Counted from the first letter of the stretch, positions 53,537 to 62,711 are shown. The stretch: DNA of 64,000 bases from CAIWHR01 sp963788185 (GCA_963788185.1 CAWBGE010000017.1:558001-622000), one strand, 5' to 3'. Notes: generated by a model from the sequence alone, not told the origin. Made by a program: numbers and translations.

Positions 53537-54853
53537 ATGAGCGACGCGCTGTCGATCTTCGCGGCTGCGCGCGACGCCGCGGATGCGCCGGGCCTGCGCG
53601 TCGAGGGGCGCACCTGCACCTTCGCCGAACTGGCGGCGCTGACCGCTGCGCGGCTGCCCGCGCTCGAGCGGGCGCTCGTACCGGGCCGGCCGTTCCCGCT
53701 GGTCGCCGACAACGCGCTGGCGACCGTGATCACGCTCTACGCGCTGCTCGAAATGCGGGCGTCCGTGCTGCTGCTGCACCCCAAGCTCGTGCCGGGCGAG
53801 CGCGACGCGCTGGTGGCCGCGGCGGCGCGCGCGGTCGTGCCTGCCGACGCAGCAGTGATCATCTACACGTCGGGCACGACCGGCACGCCACGCGGTGCGG
53901 TGCTCACCCGTTCGGCAATCGTCGCCTCCGCCGACGCCAGTGCATCGAATCTGGGTTGGCAGGACGACGATTGCTGGCTGCTGTGCATGCCGATCGCGCG
54001 CGTCGGGGGTCTATCGATCGTCACCCGCTGCCTGCTGGCGCGGCGCTGCGTCGCGCTGCAGCCGGCCTTCGATGCCGAACGGCTGCCGGCCTGGATCGAC
54101 GAGCAGCGGGTGACGCTCGCGTCGCTGGTCCCGACGATGCTGGTGCAGCTGCTCGATACCCATCCCGCGTGGGTGCCGCCGTCGCATCTGCGCACCGTGC
54201 TGGTCGGGGGTGCCGCTGCGCGCGAGACCCTGCTGCGGCGCGCGGCGGCGCGCGGCCTGGCCATCGTCCTCACCTACGGTCTCACCGAAACCTGCTCGCA
54301 GGTCGTGGCGACGCCGTACGCGGGCCGGTTTGCGCCCTGGGAGCACGGCGACGGTCGGGTGCTGGCGGGCGCGGAGCTGCGCATCGATGACGGCCACATC
54401 GAGGTACGTGGTCCGATGCGCATGGCCGGATACCTCGGCGAGCCAGCGTTGGGTCCCGCCGACTGGCTCGCGACCGGCGACCTGGGCGAAATCGACGCTC
54501 GCGGGCGCCTGCGCGTGCACGCCCGGCGCACCGATCTGATCGTCACCGGCGGCGAAAACGTCTACCCCGCCGAGGTCGAGCGCGTTCTGGAGTCGCTGCC
54601 GGGCATTGCCGAAGCGGGCGTATTCGGGCTTGCCGACGACACCTGGGGCGAGACGGTGGCTGCGGCGCTGGTCGCCGGCGCGCAGGCGCCCGGCGATGCC
54701 GAGCTGTCGGCGTTCGTGAACACGGCGCTGGCTCCGCACAAGCGTCCGCGGCGCATCTGCTACGTCGCGCGCCTTCCCCACACGCCTGCCGGAAAACTCG
54801 ACCGCGCCGCGCTGCAGTCGCTGGCCGCGGCGTTGCGCCCGCTCGCGCGCTGA
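53537..54853 (+). CDS. menE: O-succinylbenzoate-CoA ligase-like acyl-CoA synthetase
   Basis: A 438-residue adenylate-forming ligase, short for the superfamily as MenE proteins are. ATP motif IIYTSGTTGTPRGAV (a little after residue 100), ALTRS, TYGLTETCSQV, STGD as LATGDLGEID, the hinge ARRTDLIVTGGENVYPAEVE and the C-terminal catalytic lysine in LPHTPAGKLDRAAL are present. Its place 55 bp after menB makes o-succinylbenzoate the likely substrate. Without that neighbour only a general acyl-CoA ligase could be called. Other men genes (F, D, C, A) are not in the window. Confidence 0.8.
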   Translation: MSDALSIFAAARDAADAPGLRVEGRTCTFAELAALTAARLPALERALVPGRPFPLVADNALATVITLYALLEMRASVLLLHPKLVPGERDALVAAAARAVVPADAAVIIYTSGTTGTPRGAVLTRSAIVASADASASNLGWQDDDCWLLCMPIARVGGLSIVTRCLLARRCVALQPAFDAERLPAWIDEQRVTLASLVPTMLVQLLDTHPAWVPPSHLRTVLVGGAAARETLLRRAAARGLAIVLTYGLTETCSQVVATPYAGRFAPWEHGDGRVLAGAELRIDDGHIEVRGPMRMAGYLGEPALGPADWLATGDLGEIDARGRLRVHARRTDLIVTGGENVYPAEVERVLESLPGIAEAGVFGLADDTWGETVAAALVAGAQAPGDAELSAFVNTALAPHKRPRRICYVARLPHTPAGKLDRAALQSLAAALRPLAR

Positions 54854-55045
54854 TGCGATTGACTGCATCGCAGCGCCTGTTCCCCGGCTGAAGGGACCAT
54901 TCGCTGTCCGGGCGGAGCTTCACCGTTCATGCTGCCGTTCTGTTTCGCGTCGCCGGTCGCGGCGGAACTCCTGAAGCTGTGGTTCCGCTTCCGGGCCGGC
55001 AGCATGGCGCAAGCGGGGCGAGCCTCCGGGGCTTGAGGACCGGTT

Positions 55046-55789
55046 CTACCCGAGGATTTTGCTGAGGAACGCGCGCGAGCGTTCGTGCCGCGCGTTGGCG
55101 AAGAACTCCTCCGGCGGTGCCTGCTCGACGATCTGGCCCTGGTCCATGAACACCACGCGGTCGGCAACCGACTTCGCGAACCCCATTTCGTGGGTGACGA
55201 CCAGCATCGTCATGCCGCCTTCGGCCAGCTCGATCATCACGTCGAGCACCTCCTTGACCATCTCCGGGTCGAGCGCCGACGTGGGCTCGTCGAACAGCAT
55301 GATCCGCGGCCGCATGCACATGGCGCGGGCGATCGCGACCCGCTGCTGCTGACCGCCGGAGATCTGCCCGGGATATTTGTGCGCCTGCTCGGCGATGTGC
55401 ACGCGCGTGAGCTGCTGCAGCGCGCGATCCTCGGCTTCGGCACGCGGCAGCCCGAGCACCCAGTGCGGGGCCAGCAGCAGGTTCTCGAGCACGGTGAGGT
55501 GCGGGAACAGGTTGAACTGCTGGAACACCATGCCGACCTCGCGGCGGATCTTCTCGACTGCCTTGACGTCGTCGGTCAGCGTCACGCCGTCGACGACGAT
55601 CGTGCCTTCTTGGTGCTCCTCCAGCCGGTTGATGCAGCGGATCAGCGTCGATTTGCCGGAGCCCGAGGGGCCGGCGATCACGATGCGCTCGCCGCGCGCC
55701 ACGTCGAGATCGATGTCCTTCAGCACGTGGAAGTGGCCGAACCACTTGTTGACGCCGGAAACGCGGATGATGGGGTCGGATTCGGGCAT
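55046..55789 (-). CDS. aapP: Polar amino-acid ABC transporter ATPase, AapP-like
   Basis: A 247-residue ATPase with Walker A AGPSGSGKST, Q loop VFQQFNLFPHLTVLEN, signature ISGGQQQR, Walker B RIMLFDEPTSALDPE and switch histidine in VVTHEMGF. It is typical of GlnQ/AapP. It is the last gene of a leftward operon, 12 bp after aapM. A 191-bp gap to menE on its right-hand map side holds no gene. Confidence 0.93.
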   Translation of the reverse strand: MPESDPIIRVSGVNKWFGHFHVLKDIDLDVARGERIVIAGPSGSGKSTLIRCINRLEEHQEGTIVVDGVTLTDDVKAVEKIRREVGMVFQQFNLFPHLTVLENLLLAPHWVLGLPRAEAEDRALQQLTRVHIAEQAHKYPGQISGGQQQRVAIARAMCMRPRIMLFDEPTSALDPEMVKEVLDVMIELAEGGMTMLVVTHEMGFAKSVADRVVFMDQGQIVEQAPPEEFFANARHERSRAFLSKILG

Positions 55790-55801
55790 GTCGGTTCCTC
55801 G

Positions 55802-56908
55802 CTAACGGCGCGTCCAGCGGCCCAGTCGATGCTCGAGCCAGTGGCTGTAGCGCGACATCGCGAAACAGAAGGCGAAGTAGATCAGCGCGACGAACAGGTA
55901 GCCTTCGAGGAAGAAACTGCGCCACTGCGCGTCGCCAAGCGCGAGCCGCAGCGCGCCGGTCAGGTCGTACATGCTGACGATGGTGACCAGCGATGTGTCC
56001 ATGAACGTCGACAGCAGGCTGTTGACGAAACTCGGGATGACCAGCGTCAGCGCCTGCGGCAGGATCACCTTCTGCTGCGTCCGCCACCACGAAAGCCCCA
56101 GCGCGGCCGCCGCTTCGTATTGCCCCTTCGGCAGCGCCTGCAGGCCGCCGCGCACGACCTCGGCCATGTACGCGGCCTGGAACAGCACGATGCCGAGCGC
56201 GATGCGCGTGAGCACGTCGACGCGGATGCCCTGTGGCAGCAGCAGCGGAAACACGAACGACGCGGTGAATAGCACGGTGATCAGCGGGACGCCGCGCACC
56301 AGTTCGATGTAGAGCGTCGCCAGCGCGCGCAGCAGCGGCAACTCGGAGCGGCGCGCGAGTGCCAGCAGGATGCCGATCGGGATCGAGGCGCCCATGCCGA
56401 CCAGCGTCAGCAGCACGGTGAGCGGCAGGCCGCCCCAGAGGCCGGTGTCGACCTTGGTCAGCCCCATGACGCCGCCGCCCATCAGCACGAAGAAAAGCGC
56501 GAGCGCCACGCCCCACAGCCAGACGAGGGACCGGCGCCAGAAAGCCGGAAATGCGGTGGCGACCAGCGCGGCAATCACGATCGATGTCGCCGCGAGCGGG
56601 CGCCACTGCTCCGCGTACGGATAGCGGCCGAACAGGATCAGCCGCCACTTCTCGGCGACGAAGCCCCAGCACGCGCCCGCGTGGTCGAGCGCGCGGCATG
56701 CCGCGTAGTCGGCGTGCCACACCGCGTTGCCGGCGAGCCAGCGCGCGGCGGGCGGAAGCGCGTAGGCGAGCAGGACGGCGATCGCAATCGTCGTGGCGGC
56801 ATTGCCCGGACTGCCGAAGAGATGCGTCCGCAGCCAGGACACGACGCCGGCGGCGTTGCGCGGCGGTGCGCGCGCCGGCAGCGGTTCGAACGGGATCGGA
56901 GCGTCCAT
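55802..56908 (-). CDS. aapM: Amino-acid ABC transporter permease, AapM-like
   Basis: A 368-residue permease with an extended N-terminal region of four or so helices, found in AapM and not in short HisM-type permeases. The core has GGLPLTVLLTLVGMGASIPIGILLALARRS, LYIELVRGVPLITVLFTASFVFPLLLP and the EAA motif EAAAALGLSWWRTQQKVILPQAL. The periplasmic insert (WHADYAACRALDHAGACWGFVAEKW) with two cysteines is as in other AapM proteins. It is 35 bp from aapQ. Confidence 0.9.
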   Translation of the reverse strand: MDAPIPFEPLPARAPPRNAAGVVSWLRTHLFGSPGNAATTIAIAVLLAYALPPAARWLAGNAVWHADYAACRALDHAGACWGFVAEKWRLILFGRYPYAEQWRPLAATSIVIAALVATAFPAFWRRSLVWLWGVALALFFVLMGGGVMGLTKVDTGLWGGLPLTVLLTLVGMGASIPIGILLALARRSELPLLRALATLYIELVRGVPLITVLFTASFVFPLLLPQGIRVDVLTRIALGIVLFQAAYMAEVVRGGLQALPKGQYEAAAALGLSWWRTQQKVILPQALTLVIPSFVNSLLSTFMDTSLVTIVSMYDLTGALRLALGDAQWRSFFLEGYLFVALIYFAFCFAMSRYSHWLEHRLGRWTRR

Positions 56909-56943
56909 TCAGAGCCGAACAGGGAGAACGTGCGAGCACATGC

Positions 56944-58119
56944 TCAGCGCTCGACGATGGCGACCCGCCGGTTGTACCAGCCCATCGCCAGCGCAGTCGC
57001 GAGGTTGATCGCCAGGTACACCGTCATGATCATCAGCACGCACTCGAGCGCCTGGCCGTTCTGGTTGATCGTGGTGTTGGCGATCGACACGACGTCGGGA
57101 TAGCCGATCGCGACGGCGAGCGACGAGTTCTTGGTGAGGTTCAGGTACTGGCTGGTCAGCGGCGGTACGATGACGCGCAATGCCTGCGGCAGCAGCACCA
57201 GCCGCAGCGTGAGTCCGCGCGACAGCCCGAGCGCCCCGGCCGCTTCCGTCTGGCCGCGCGGAACCGCGAGCACGCCCGAGCGCACGTTCTCGGCGATGTA
57301 GGCGGCGGTGAAGGTCGACAGGCCGATCAGCAGCGACAGGAATTCCGGCGTCGCGGCGGCGCCGCCGGTGATGTCGAAGGCGCCGATCTCCGGCACGTCG
57401 AAGCTCGCCGGCGCGCCGCCCGCGAGCCAGCCCAGCACCGGCATGCCCAGCACCAGCAGCAGCACCGGCCACAGCGCCGGCGGCGAGATGCCCGTGCGCA
57501 GGCGGCGCTGTCGCGCCCAGCGCCGGTAGCCGAACCCGGCGAGGACGCCGGCGGGTACGCCGGCGAGGGCGATGCTCCAGCCGGTCGACCACTCGGGGAA
57601 CGGGAACTGCAAGCCGCTCTTCGACAGGAACATCTGCGTCCCGATGCGCACCGGTTCGGTCGCCGCGGGCAGCAGTTCGGTGATCACGAGGTACCACGCG
57701 AACAGCTGGATGATGAGCGGAATGTTGCGCATCGCCTCGACGTAGGCGGTGCACAGGCTCCGCAGCAGGACGTTGTTCGCGAGGCGGCCGATGCCGATCA
57801 GCGTCCCGAGCACTGTGGCCAGCACGATGCCGGCGAGCGCGACGCGCAGCGTGTTGGCGACCCCGACGGCGAACGCGCGCAGGTAGCTGTCGCGCGACGA
57901 GTACGCGATCAGCGTCTCGCCGATGTCGAAACCGGACGTCTGGGTGAGAAAGCCGAAGCCCGACCGGATCTGGCGAGCCGCAAGATTTTCGGCGGTGTTG
58001 TGCCAGAGAAACCATCCGGCACCGACCAGCGCGCAGAACGCCAGCGCCTGGTAGATGAACGCGCGCCCGTGGCGAGTCCGCAGGAGGTGCCGGGCCGAGG
58101 CGGGCGCGGGCTTGGACAT
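56944..58119 (-). CDS. aapQ: Amino-acid ABC transporter permease, AapQ-like
   Basis: A 391-residue permease. The start ATG at 58119 gives MSKPAPASARHLLRTRHGRAFIYQALAFCALVG, which fits the family; the frame is open for another ~70 codons without similarity. Core pieces: GVANTLRVALAGIVLATVLGTLIGIGRLANN, AYVEAMRNIPLIIQLFAWY and the EAA loop TEAAGALGLSRGLTLRLVLLPQALRVIVPPLTSQYLNLTKNSSLAVAIGYPDVV. It pairs with AapM to form the membrane channel. It begins 94 bp after aapJ. Confidence 0.9.
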   Translation of the reverse strand: MSKPAPASARHLLRTRHGRAFIYQALAFCALVGAGWFLWHNTAENLAARQIRSGFGFLTQTSGFDIGETLIAYSSRDSYLRAFAVGVANTLRVALAGIVLATVLGTLIGIGRLANNVLLRSLCTAYVEAMRNIPLIIQLFAWYLVITELLPAATEPVRIGTQMFLSKSGLQFPFPEWSTGWSIALAGVPAGVLAGFGYRRWARQRRLRTGISPPALWPVLLLVLGMPVLGWLAGGAPASFDVPEIGAFDITGGAAATPEFLSLLIGLSTFTAAYIAENVRSGVLAVPRGQTEAAGALGLSRGLTLRLVLLPQALRVIVPPLTSQYLNLTKNSSLAVAIGYPDVVSIANTTINQNGQALECVLMIMTVYLAINLATALAMGWYNRRVAIVER

Positions 58120-58213
58120 CGGTACGGATGCGGACGCGGTGACCCCGAAACACGAGGACCCGAGCCGAGGCCAGGCGCCTCGTGCGAGGGGATCGAGTCG
58201 CTGTGCCAGGCGA

Positions 58214-59248
58214 TCAGCGCACCGGCGGCGCATACATGAGGCCGCCGCGGTTCCAGAGCTTGTTGACGCCGCGTGGCAGGCCGAGGGCAGACTTGGGTCC
58301 CATGTTGCGTTCGAAGCTGTCGCCATAGTTGCCGACCTGCTTGACGATCCTGTAGGCCCATTCCTTGTCGAGGCCCAGCAGCTTGCCGGTGTCGTCGCCG
58401 GCGCCGAGCAGGCGCTGGATCGCCGGATCCTTGCTTTCGGCCTTCATCTTGTCGACGTTGGCCTGCGTGAGGCCGGCTTCCTCGGCTTCGAGCATGGCAT
58501 TGAGCGTCCAGCGGGTGATCTGGAACCAGTCGTCGTCGCCTCGGCGCACCGCCGGTCCCAGCGGCTCCTTCGAGATGACGTCGGGCAGGATCGTATAGTC
58601 GTCGGGCTTGTTCGTCTGCGTGCGCGCGCCGGCGAGGTCGGACATGTCGGTGGTGTAGACCTGGCAGCGGCCGGCGAAGAACGCCGACTGGATGGCCTCG
58701 GCGGTGTCGAACACGACCGACTTGTACTTCATGTTGTTGGTCAGGAAGTACTCGGCGACGTTCCTCTCGCTGGTGGTGCCGGCCTGAACGCAGACGGTCG
58801 CGCCGTTCAGCTTCTTCGCGCTGTCGACCTTGAGCTTCTTCGGCACCATGAAACCCTGGCCGTCGAAGTAGTTGATGCCGGCGAAGACGATGCCGAGCGA
58901 GGCGTCGCGCGTCAGCGTCCAGGTGGTGTTGCGCGAGAGGATGTCGATCTCGCCCGACTGCAGTGCGGCGAAGCGCTGCTGCGAGTTGAGCGGGACGAAC
59001 TTGACCTTCTCGCCGCTGCCCAGCACCGCGGCGGCGACGGCGCGGCACATGTCGACGTCGAGGCCCTGCCAGCGGCCCTTGCTGTCGGTCGACGAAAATC
59101 CCGGCGCGGATGTGTTGACGCCGCAGATCACCTCGCCGCGCGCTTTCACGGCGTCGAGCGTCTTGCCGGCGAAGGCGGTTGGCGCGAGGCCGAGCAGGAG
59201 CGCGGAGGCGGCTGCGAACGGGACGAGGGTGCGGCGTGCTGCGGACAT
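58214..59248 (-). CDS. aapJ: General amino-acid ABC transporter receptor, AapJ-like
   Basis: A 344-residue periplasmic receptor with a signal peptide ending TAFAGK. Diagnostic parts: LDAVKARGEVICGVNTSAPGFSSTDSKGRWQGLDVDMCRAVAAAVLG, NTTWTLTRDASLGIVFAGINYFDGQGFMV, and WAYRIVKQVGNYGDSFERNMG at the end. Ligands of AapJ systems are L-amino acids of many kinds. GGAG lies six bases before the ATG at 59248. It is the first gene of the leftward aapJQMP operon. Confidence 0.93.
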   Translation of the reverse strand: MSAARRTLVPFAAASALLLGLAPTAFAGKTLDAVKARGEVICGVNTSAPGFSSTDSKGRWQGLDVDMCRAVAAAVLGSGEKVKFVPLNSQQRFAALQSGEIDILSRNTTWTLTRDASLGIVFAGINYFDGQGFMVPKKLKVDSAKKLNGATVCVQAGTTSERNVAEYFLTNNMKYKSVVFDTAEAIQSAFFAGRCQVYTTDMSDLAGARTQTNKPDDYTILPDVISKEPLGPAVRRGDDDWFQITRWTLNAMLEAEEAGLTQANVDKMKAESKDPAIQRLLGAGDDTGKLLGLDKEWAYRIVKQVGNYGDSFERNMGPKSALGLPRGVNKLWNRGGLMYAPPVR

Positions 59249-59443
59249 GGAGGCTCCTTCGAGGGGTGGTGAGGCGCGGCCGTATTCCGGCAAGTGTGAG
59301 GGTCCGGCAGGCGCCATCGAACGGCACTCAATGTCGCACGCGCGGGATCGAAAGATCGAGATCTTAACGCACCCGGGGGCCGAAGTTTCGATGCCCGGCG
59401 CCGGATGCCTCGGCATTTCAGCGTTGCAGCGCGGCGCCCATGG

Positions 59444-60223
59444 TCATTTCATGCTGTCCCTGAGTTCCACCAGCGCCTGGTCGAACGCATCGACCCGGAT
59501 CAGGCCCAGGCGCGGATACTCGATCTCGATGATGACGTACACGGCGCCCGCCATGATCGCCGCGAATCCGATCATGTGAATCCAGCTGCGCGATTTGCCG
59601 CCGGCCATGCCGTAACCGGCCAGCAGCGCGCCGGCCAGCGCCAGCCCGAACAGCATCGCGAAGATGACCAGCGGCGGGTGCGCCTGCGCGGCCATCGTGC
59701 GGGTGGTGGTGATGTCGATCATCTGGTTCAGCGCCGGCAGGAGCAGCATAGTGGCAGCCGGTGGAGCCCCTTCCATCCGGCCCGCGGCGACTGCGTGACG
59801 CCAGATCTCGCCCTGCAACCGGGTCGAACGAGCCAGCTCGGCCTTGGCGGCCTCGACATCCGGCAGTTTCCGGTACACCTCCAGGCGGGAGTCCACGTAG
59901 CGCCGGAACAGGTCTCGCAGCGCTGGCTGCGCGCCCGCCGGCAGCAGGTCGACGCGCAGGTACGCGGTGCCGATGTCGTTGGCTTCCTGAACGATCAGGC
60001 TTCTGCGCTCGTCGAACCGCGAGGCCGCGCCCGAGAAGGTGAAGGCGACGAGCAGGCCCAGCAGGGCGAACACCGCACCGTCGACCGCGCCGGTGCCCGC
60101 CTGCGCGCCGTCGGGATCATCGGCGAGCCGGCGAACCCCGGCCCGTCGACCCACTTCGAGGAGCAGCAGCATGCCGACGAACAACGCGAGCGTTGTCAGC
60201 GAAACGATCGAGTCGTAATTCAT
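59444..60223 (-). CDS. DUF4239-like (bestrophin-like) membrane protein
   Basis: A 259-residue membrane protein with an N-terminal helix (SLTTLALFVGMLLLLEVGRRAG), a second in GAVFALLGLLVAFTFSGAASRFDERRSLIVQEANDIGTAYLR, and two near the C-terminus (VIFAMLFGLALAGALLAGY, MIGFAAIMAGAVYVIIEIEYPRLGLIRVDAFDQAL). That order of LLVAFTFSGAxxRFDxRR and EIEYPRxGLIR matches DUF4239 proteins, of unknown function. It is monocistronic; the ~195 bp gap to aapJ and the ~250 bp gap to the next gene show nothing I can name. Confidence 0.75.
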   Translation of the reverse strand: MNYDSIVSLTTLALFVGMLLLLEVGRRAGVRRLADDPDGAQAGTGAVDGAVFALLGLLVAFTFSGAASRFDERRSLIVQEANDIGTAYLRVDLLPAGAQPALRDLFRRYVDSRLEVYRKLPDVEAAKAELARSTRLQGEIWRHAVAAGRMEGAPPAATMLLLPALNQMIDITTTRTMAAQAHPPLVIFAMLFGLALAGALLAGYGMAGGKSRSWIHMIGFAAIMAGAVYVIIEIEYPRLGLIRVDAFDQALVELRDSMK

Positions 60224-60471
60224 GGCCTTTTCCCGCTGTGCTGTAAATGGTTGCCGAATCCGCCATTGCCTCGACGCAACGGCTACGGCGGCGACTCGAA
60301 ACGGCCTCCCCGCGCAAGATGCGGATCAGCGCGCCTGCCGAGCCGCACGGATTGTACCCGGAGCAGCGCGATCTGCGCCGAGGACGTCGCGGCGAATGGC
60401 GGCGTCATGATCGGCGGCGGGTAGAATGCGTGCTTGCTGTCGTCCATCCTTCGCCACTTCAAGGAATTCCA

Positions 60472-60978
60472 GTGAACATCTCCATGTACCAGGCGAGCGT
60501 CCCGCGCTTCGTCAACATCCTCGGCAACCTGTCGAACATCCTCGACAAGGCGCAGGCCCATGCCGACGCCAAGAAGCTCCACCCCTCCGCGCTGACGAGC
60601 TTTCGGCTGTTCCCGGACATGCTGCCCATGACCGCGCAAGTGCAGATTGCCTGCGACACCGCCAAAGGCGCGGTGGCGCGCCTGGCCGGAGTGGAGATCC
60701 CGGTGCACGAGGACAACGAGGAGACGCTGGCCGACCTGAAGGCGCGCATTGCCAAGACCATCGCGTTCATCCAGGCGGTGCCGCCGGCGCAGCTGGACGG
60801 CACCGAAGACCGGGAAATCGTGATCAAGCGCGGCGACCAGGAGACTCGCTACACCGGCATGCAATTCCTGCTTGGCCGCGCGCTGCCGAATTTCTATTTC
60901 CACGTCACGACCGCCTACAACATCCTGCGCCACAACGGCGTCGGGATCGGCAAGCGCGACTATCTGGGCAATCCCTAG
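60472..60978 (+). CDS. DUF1993 family protein
   Basis: A 168-residue four-helix protein of the DUF1993 family, whose fold is related to DinB-type proteins. Clear family parts: MYQASVPRFVNILGNLSNILDKAQAHA, SFRLFPDMLPMTAQVQIACDTAKGAVARLAGVEIP, and NFYFHVTTAYNILRHNGVGIGKRDYLG. The histidine in FYFHVTTAY is in the position of a metal ligand in DinB folds. Function unknown. GTG at 60472 is chosen because AAGGA lies seven bases before it. Confidence 0.83.
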   Translation: MNISMYQASVPRFVNILGNLSNILDKAQAHADAKKLHPSALTSFRLFPDMLPMTAQVQIACDTAKGAVARLAGVEIPVHEDNEETLADLKARIAKTIAFIQAVPPAQLDGTEDREIVIKRGDQETRYTGMQFLLGRALPNFYFHVTTAYNILRHNGVGIGKRDYLGNP

Positions 60979-61012
60979 CCTAACAGGGGAGACGCACGCC
61001 GTGCAGCCGTTT

Positions 61013-62191
61013 TCAAGGTGACGGGGTGGCGCGCGGAAGGTCATCGCGGGCCGCTTCACGCAGCAGTCCGGCAAGGGTGCGCAGACCGCGCTCCGCGTCG
61101 CGCTCGCTGGCGTGGCTGAAGTTGAGCCGCAGCCTCCCCGTCACCGGGGTCGCGCCGGGGAAGAACGGCTCGCCCGGCATGAACGCGACGTCGCGCTCGA
61201 TCGCGCGCGGCAGCAGCGTGCGCGTGTCCAGCGGCTGCGCGAGGGTGAGCCAGAAGAAGAGGCCGCCGGGCGGGATCGCCCACGTCGCGAGGTCGCCCAT
61301 ATGGAGCGTGAGAAGTCCGGCGAAGGCGTCGCGCCGGGCGCGGTAGTCGCGCGCCAGGCCCGTGAGACGCGCCGCACGCTGCGGATGTTCGAGTTGCCGC
61401 AGCACCAGCCACTGGCTCACGCGGCTGCTGTGCAGGTCCGCGGCCTGCTTGAGCCGCGTGAGCGGCACGAGGAGGTCGGGCGACGCGGCGAGAAAGCCCA
61501 GCCGCAACCCCGGCGCGAGGCTCTTCGAGAACGAGCCCTGGTAGATCCACGACGAGCGCTTGACGCGCGCACAGACCGGCATGCGCTCGCAAGCGTCATA
61601 GGCGAGGTCGCGGTACGGGTCGTCCTCGAACAGCACCACGCCCGTCTCGTCGCAGGCGCGGGCGAGCGCCGCGCGCTCCTGCGCGTCGTAGCAGCGCCCG
61701 GTCGGGTTCTGGAACGTCGGGATCGCGTAGACGAAGGCCGGTGGCGTCCCGGGGGCGCGCAGCGCGTCCGGTCGCGCCGGGTCGAAGGCGACGAAGCGCG
61801 CACCGAAGAAGCGGAAGACCTGCAGCGCGGCGAGGTAGGTCGGCGACTCGACGGCGACAGGCGTCCCCGCGTCGACGAAGAGCTTGGCGACCAGATCGAT
61901 GCCCTGCTGCGAGCCGGAGAGCACCAGCACCTGCTCGGGCGCGCAGGCGAGGCCGAGCGCCGCAAGCTCGCCGGCGATGCGCTGCCGCAGCGCGGGCTCA
62001 CCCTCCGACGGGCCGTACTGCAGCCAGGCCGACGGAACCGCGCCCGGGTCGAGTGCCGGAAACGTCTGCGGCGCGGGCAGGCCGCCGGCGAAGGAGACCA
62101 TGCCCGGGCGGTCGATGACGGCCAGGATCTCCCGGATCGGCGAGGCAACGAGATCGTCCACCCGCCGCGAAAGGCGGTCGCTTGCTGCCAT
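61013..62191 (-). CDS. PLP-dependent aminotransferase, 2-aminoadipate/multi-substrate type
   Basis: A 392-residue fold-type I aminotransferase of the LysN/Aro8-like group that resembles the catalytic half of MocR proteins. It shows MVSFAGGLPAPQTFP, WLQYGPSEGEPALRQRIA, GSQQGIDLVAKLF, PTFQNPTGRCY, the DDPYRDLAY loop, the PLP lysine in YQGSFSKSLAPGLRLGFL and the carboxylate arginine in GRLRLNFSHAS. Substrates may be aromatic, branched or 2-aminoadipate. It is divergent from a MarR regulator; matched palindromes between them imply direct control. Confidence 0.88.
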   Translation of the reverse strand: MAASDRLSRRVDDLVASPIREILAVIDRPGMVSFAGGLPAPQTFPALDPGAVPSAWLQYGPSEGEPALRQRIAGELAALGLACAPEQVLVLSGSQQGIDLVAKLFVDAGTPVAVESPTYLAALQVFRFFGARFVAFDPARPDALRAPGTPPAFVYAIPTFQNPTGRCYDAQERAALARACDETGVVLFEDDPYRDLAYDACERMPVCARVKRSSWIYQGSFSKSLAPGLRLGFLAASPDLLVPLTRLKQAADLHSSRVSQWLVLRQLEHPQRAARLTGLARDYRARRDAFAGLLTLHMGDLATWAIPPGGLFFWLTLAQPLDTRTLLPRAIERDVAFMPGEPFFPGATPVTGRLRLNFSHASERDAERGLRTLAGLLREAARDDLPRATPSP

Positions 62192-62207
62192 CGGCACCTC
62201 GATGTAG

Positions 62208-62222
62208 GTCAATATATTTGAC
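62208..62222. promoter_or_regulatory. MarR-type operator, copy 1
   Basis: Perfect inverted repeat GTCAA-TATAT-TTGAC. It lies in the aminotransferase leader, just downstream of the start point predicted from TTGACA (62254-62259) and TACTGT (62231-62236) read leftwards, 17 bp apart. Binding would block elongation. Confidence 0.65.
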
Positions 62223-62254
62223 GTATATGCACAGTAGCGCCGACCGTCTAATAT

Positions 62255-62269
62255 GTCAACATGATTGAC
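62255..62269. promoter_or_regulatory. MarR-type operator, copy 2, on the marR start codon
   Basis: Perfect inverted repeat GTCAA-CATGA-TTGAC with the same half-sites and spacing as copy 1, centres 47 bp apart. It overlaps both the -35 box of the leftward promoter and the marR ATG at 62261. A TAATAT box at 62249-62254 would start marR transcription at or next to that ATG, so the marR message may be leaderless. Confidence 0.65.
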
Positions 62270-62695
62270 CAAAAACGCCAGGCCGCTCTGCGCGAGGCAA
62301 TCGAGCTCTTCTTCTTCGGCTACCGTGCGTTCACCGCCCACCCCGACAGCATCCTCAAGCGGCGCGGGCTCTCCCGCGTGCACCACCGCATTCTCTACTT
62401 CGTCGGTCGCGAGCCCGGCCTCGGGATCGACGCGCTGCTCGACACGCTCGGGGTGTCGAAGCAGGCCCTCAACGCGCCGCTGCGGCGCCTCATCGAGTTG
62501 AAGCTCGTCGCGGTGCGCACCGCGGCGGGCGATGGGCGCCGTCGCGAGCTGCGCCTCACCGCCGAAGGCGAGCGGCTGGAGAACCAGCTCACCGGCACGC
62601 AGGTGGAGCAACTCGCCGCTGTCTTCGGTGCCTCGGGCAGGACGGCCGAAGCCGGGTGGCGCGCCGTGATGGCGCGATTGCCGCGTAGGGACTGA
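62261..62695 (+). CDS. MarR-family transcriptional regulator
   Basis: A 144-residue dimeric winged-helix repressor. REAIELFFFGYRAFTAHPDSILKRRGLSRVHHRILYFVGREPGLGIDALLDTLGVSKQALNAPLRRLIELKLVAVRTAAGDGRRRELRLTAEGERLE covers the dimer helix, the recognition helix and the wing. No ribosome site precedes the ATG, in line with a leaderless transcript. Two palindromes, one covering this ATG, support autorepression and control of the divergent aminotransferase. The ligand is unknown. Confidence 0.87.
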   Translation: MIDQKRQAALREAIELFFFGYRAFTAHPDSILKRRGLSRVHHRILYFVGREPGLGIDALLDTLGVSKQALNAPLRRLIELKLVAVRTAAGDGRRRELRLTAEGERLENQLTGTQVEQLAAVFGASGRTAEAGWRAVMARLPRRD

Positions 62696-62711
62696 GCACC
62701 GATCGACGGCC

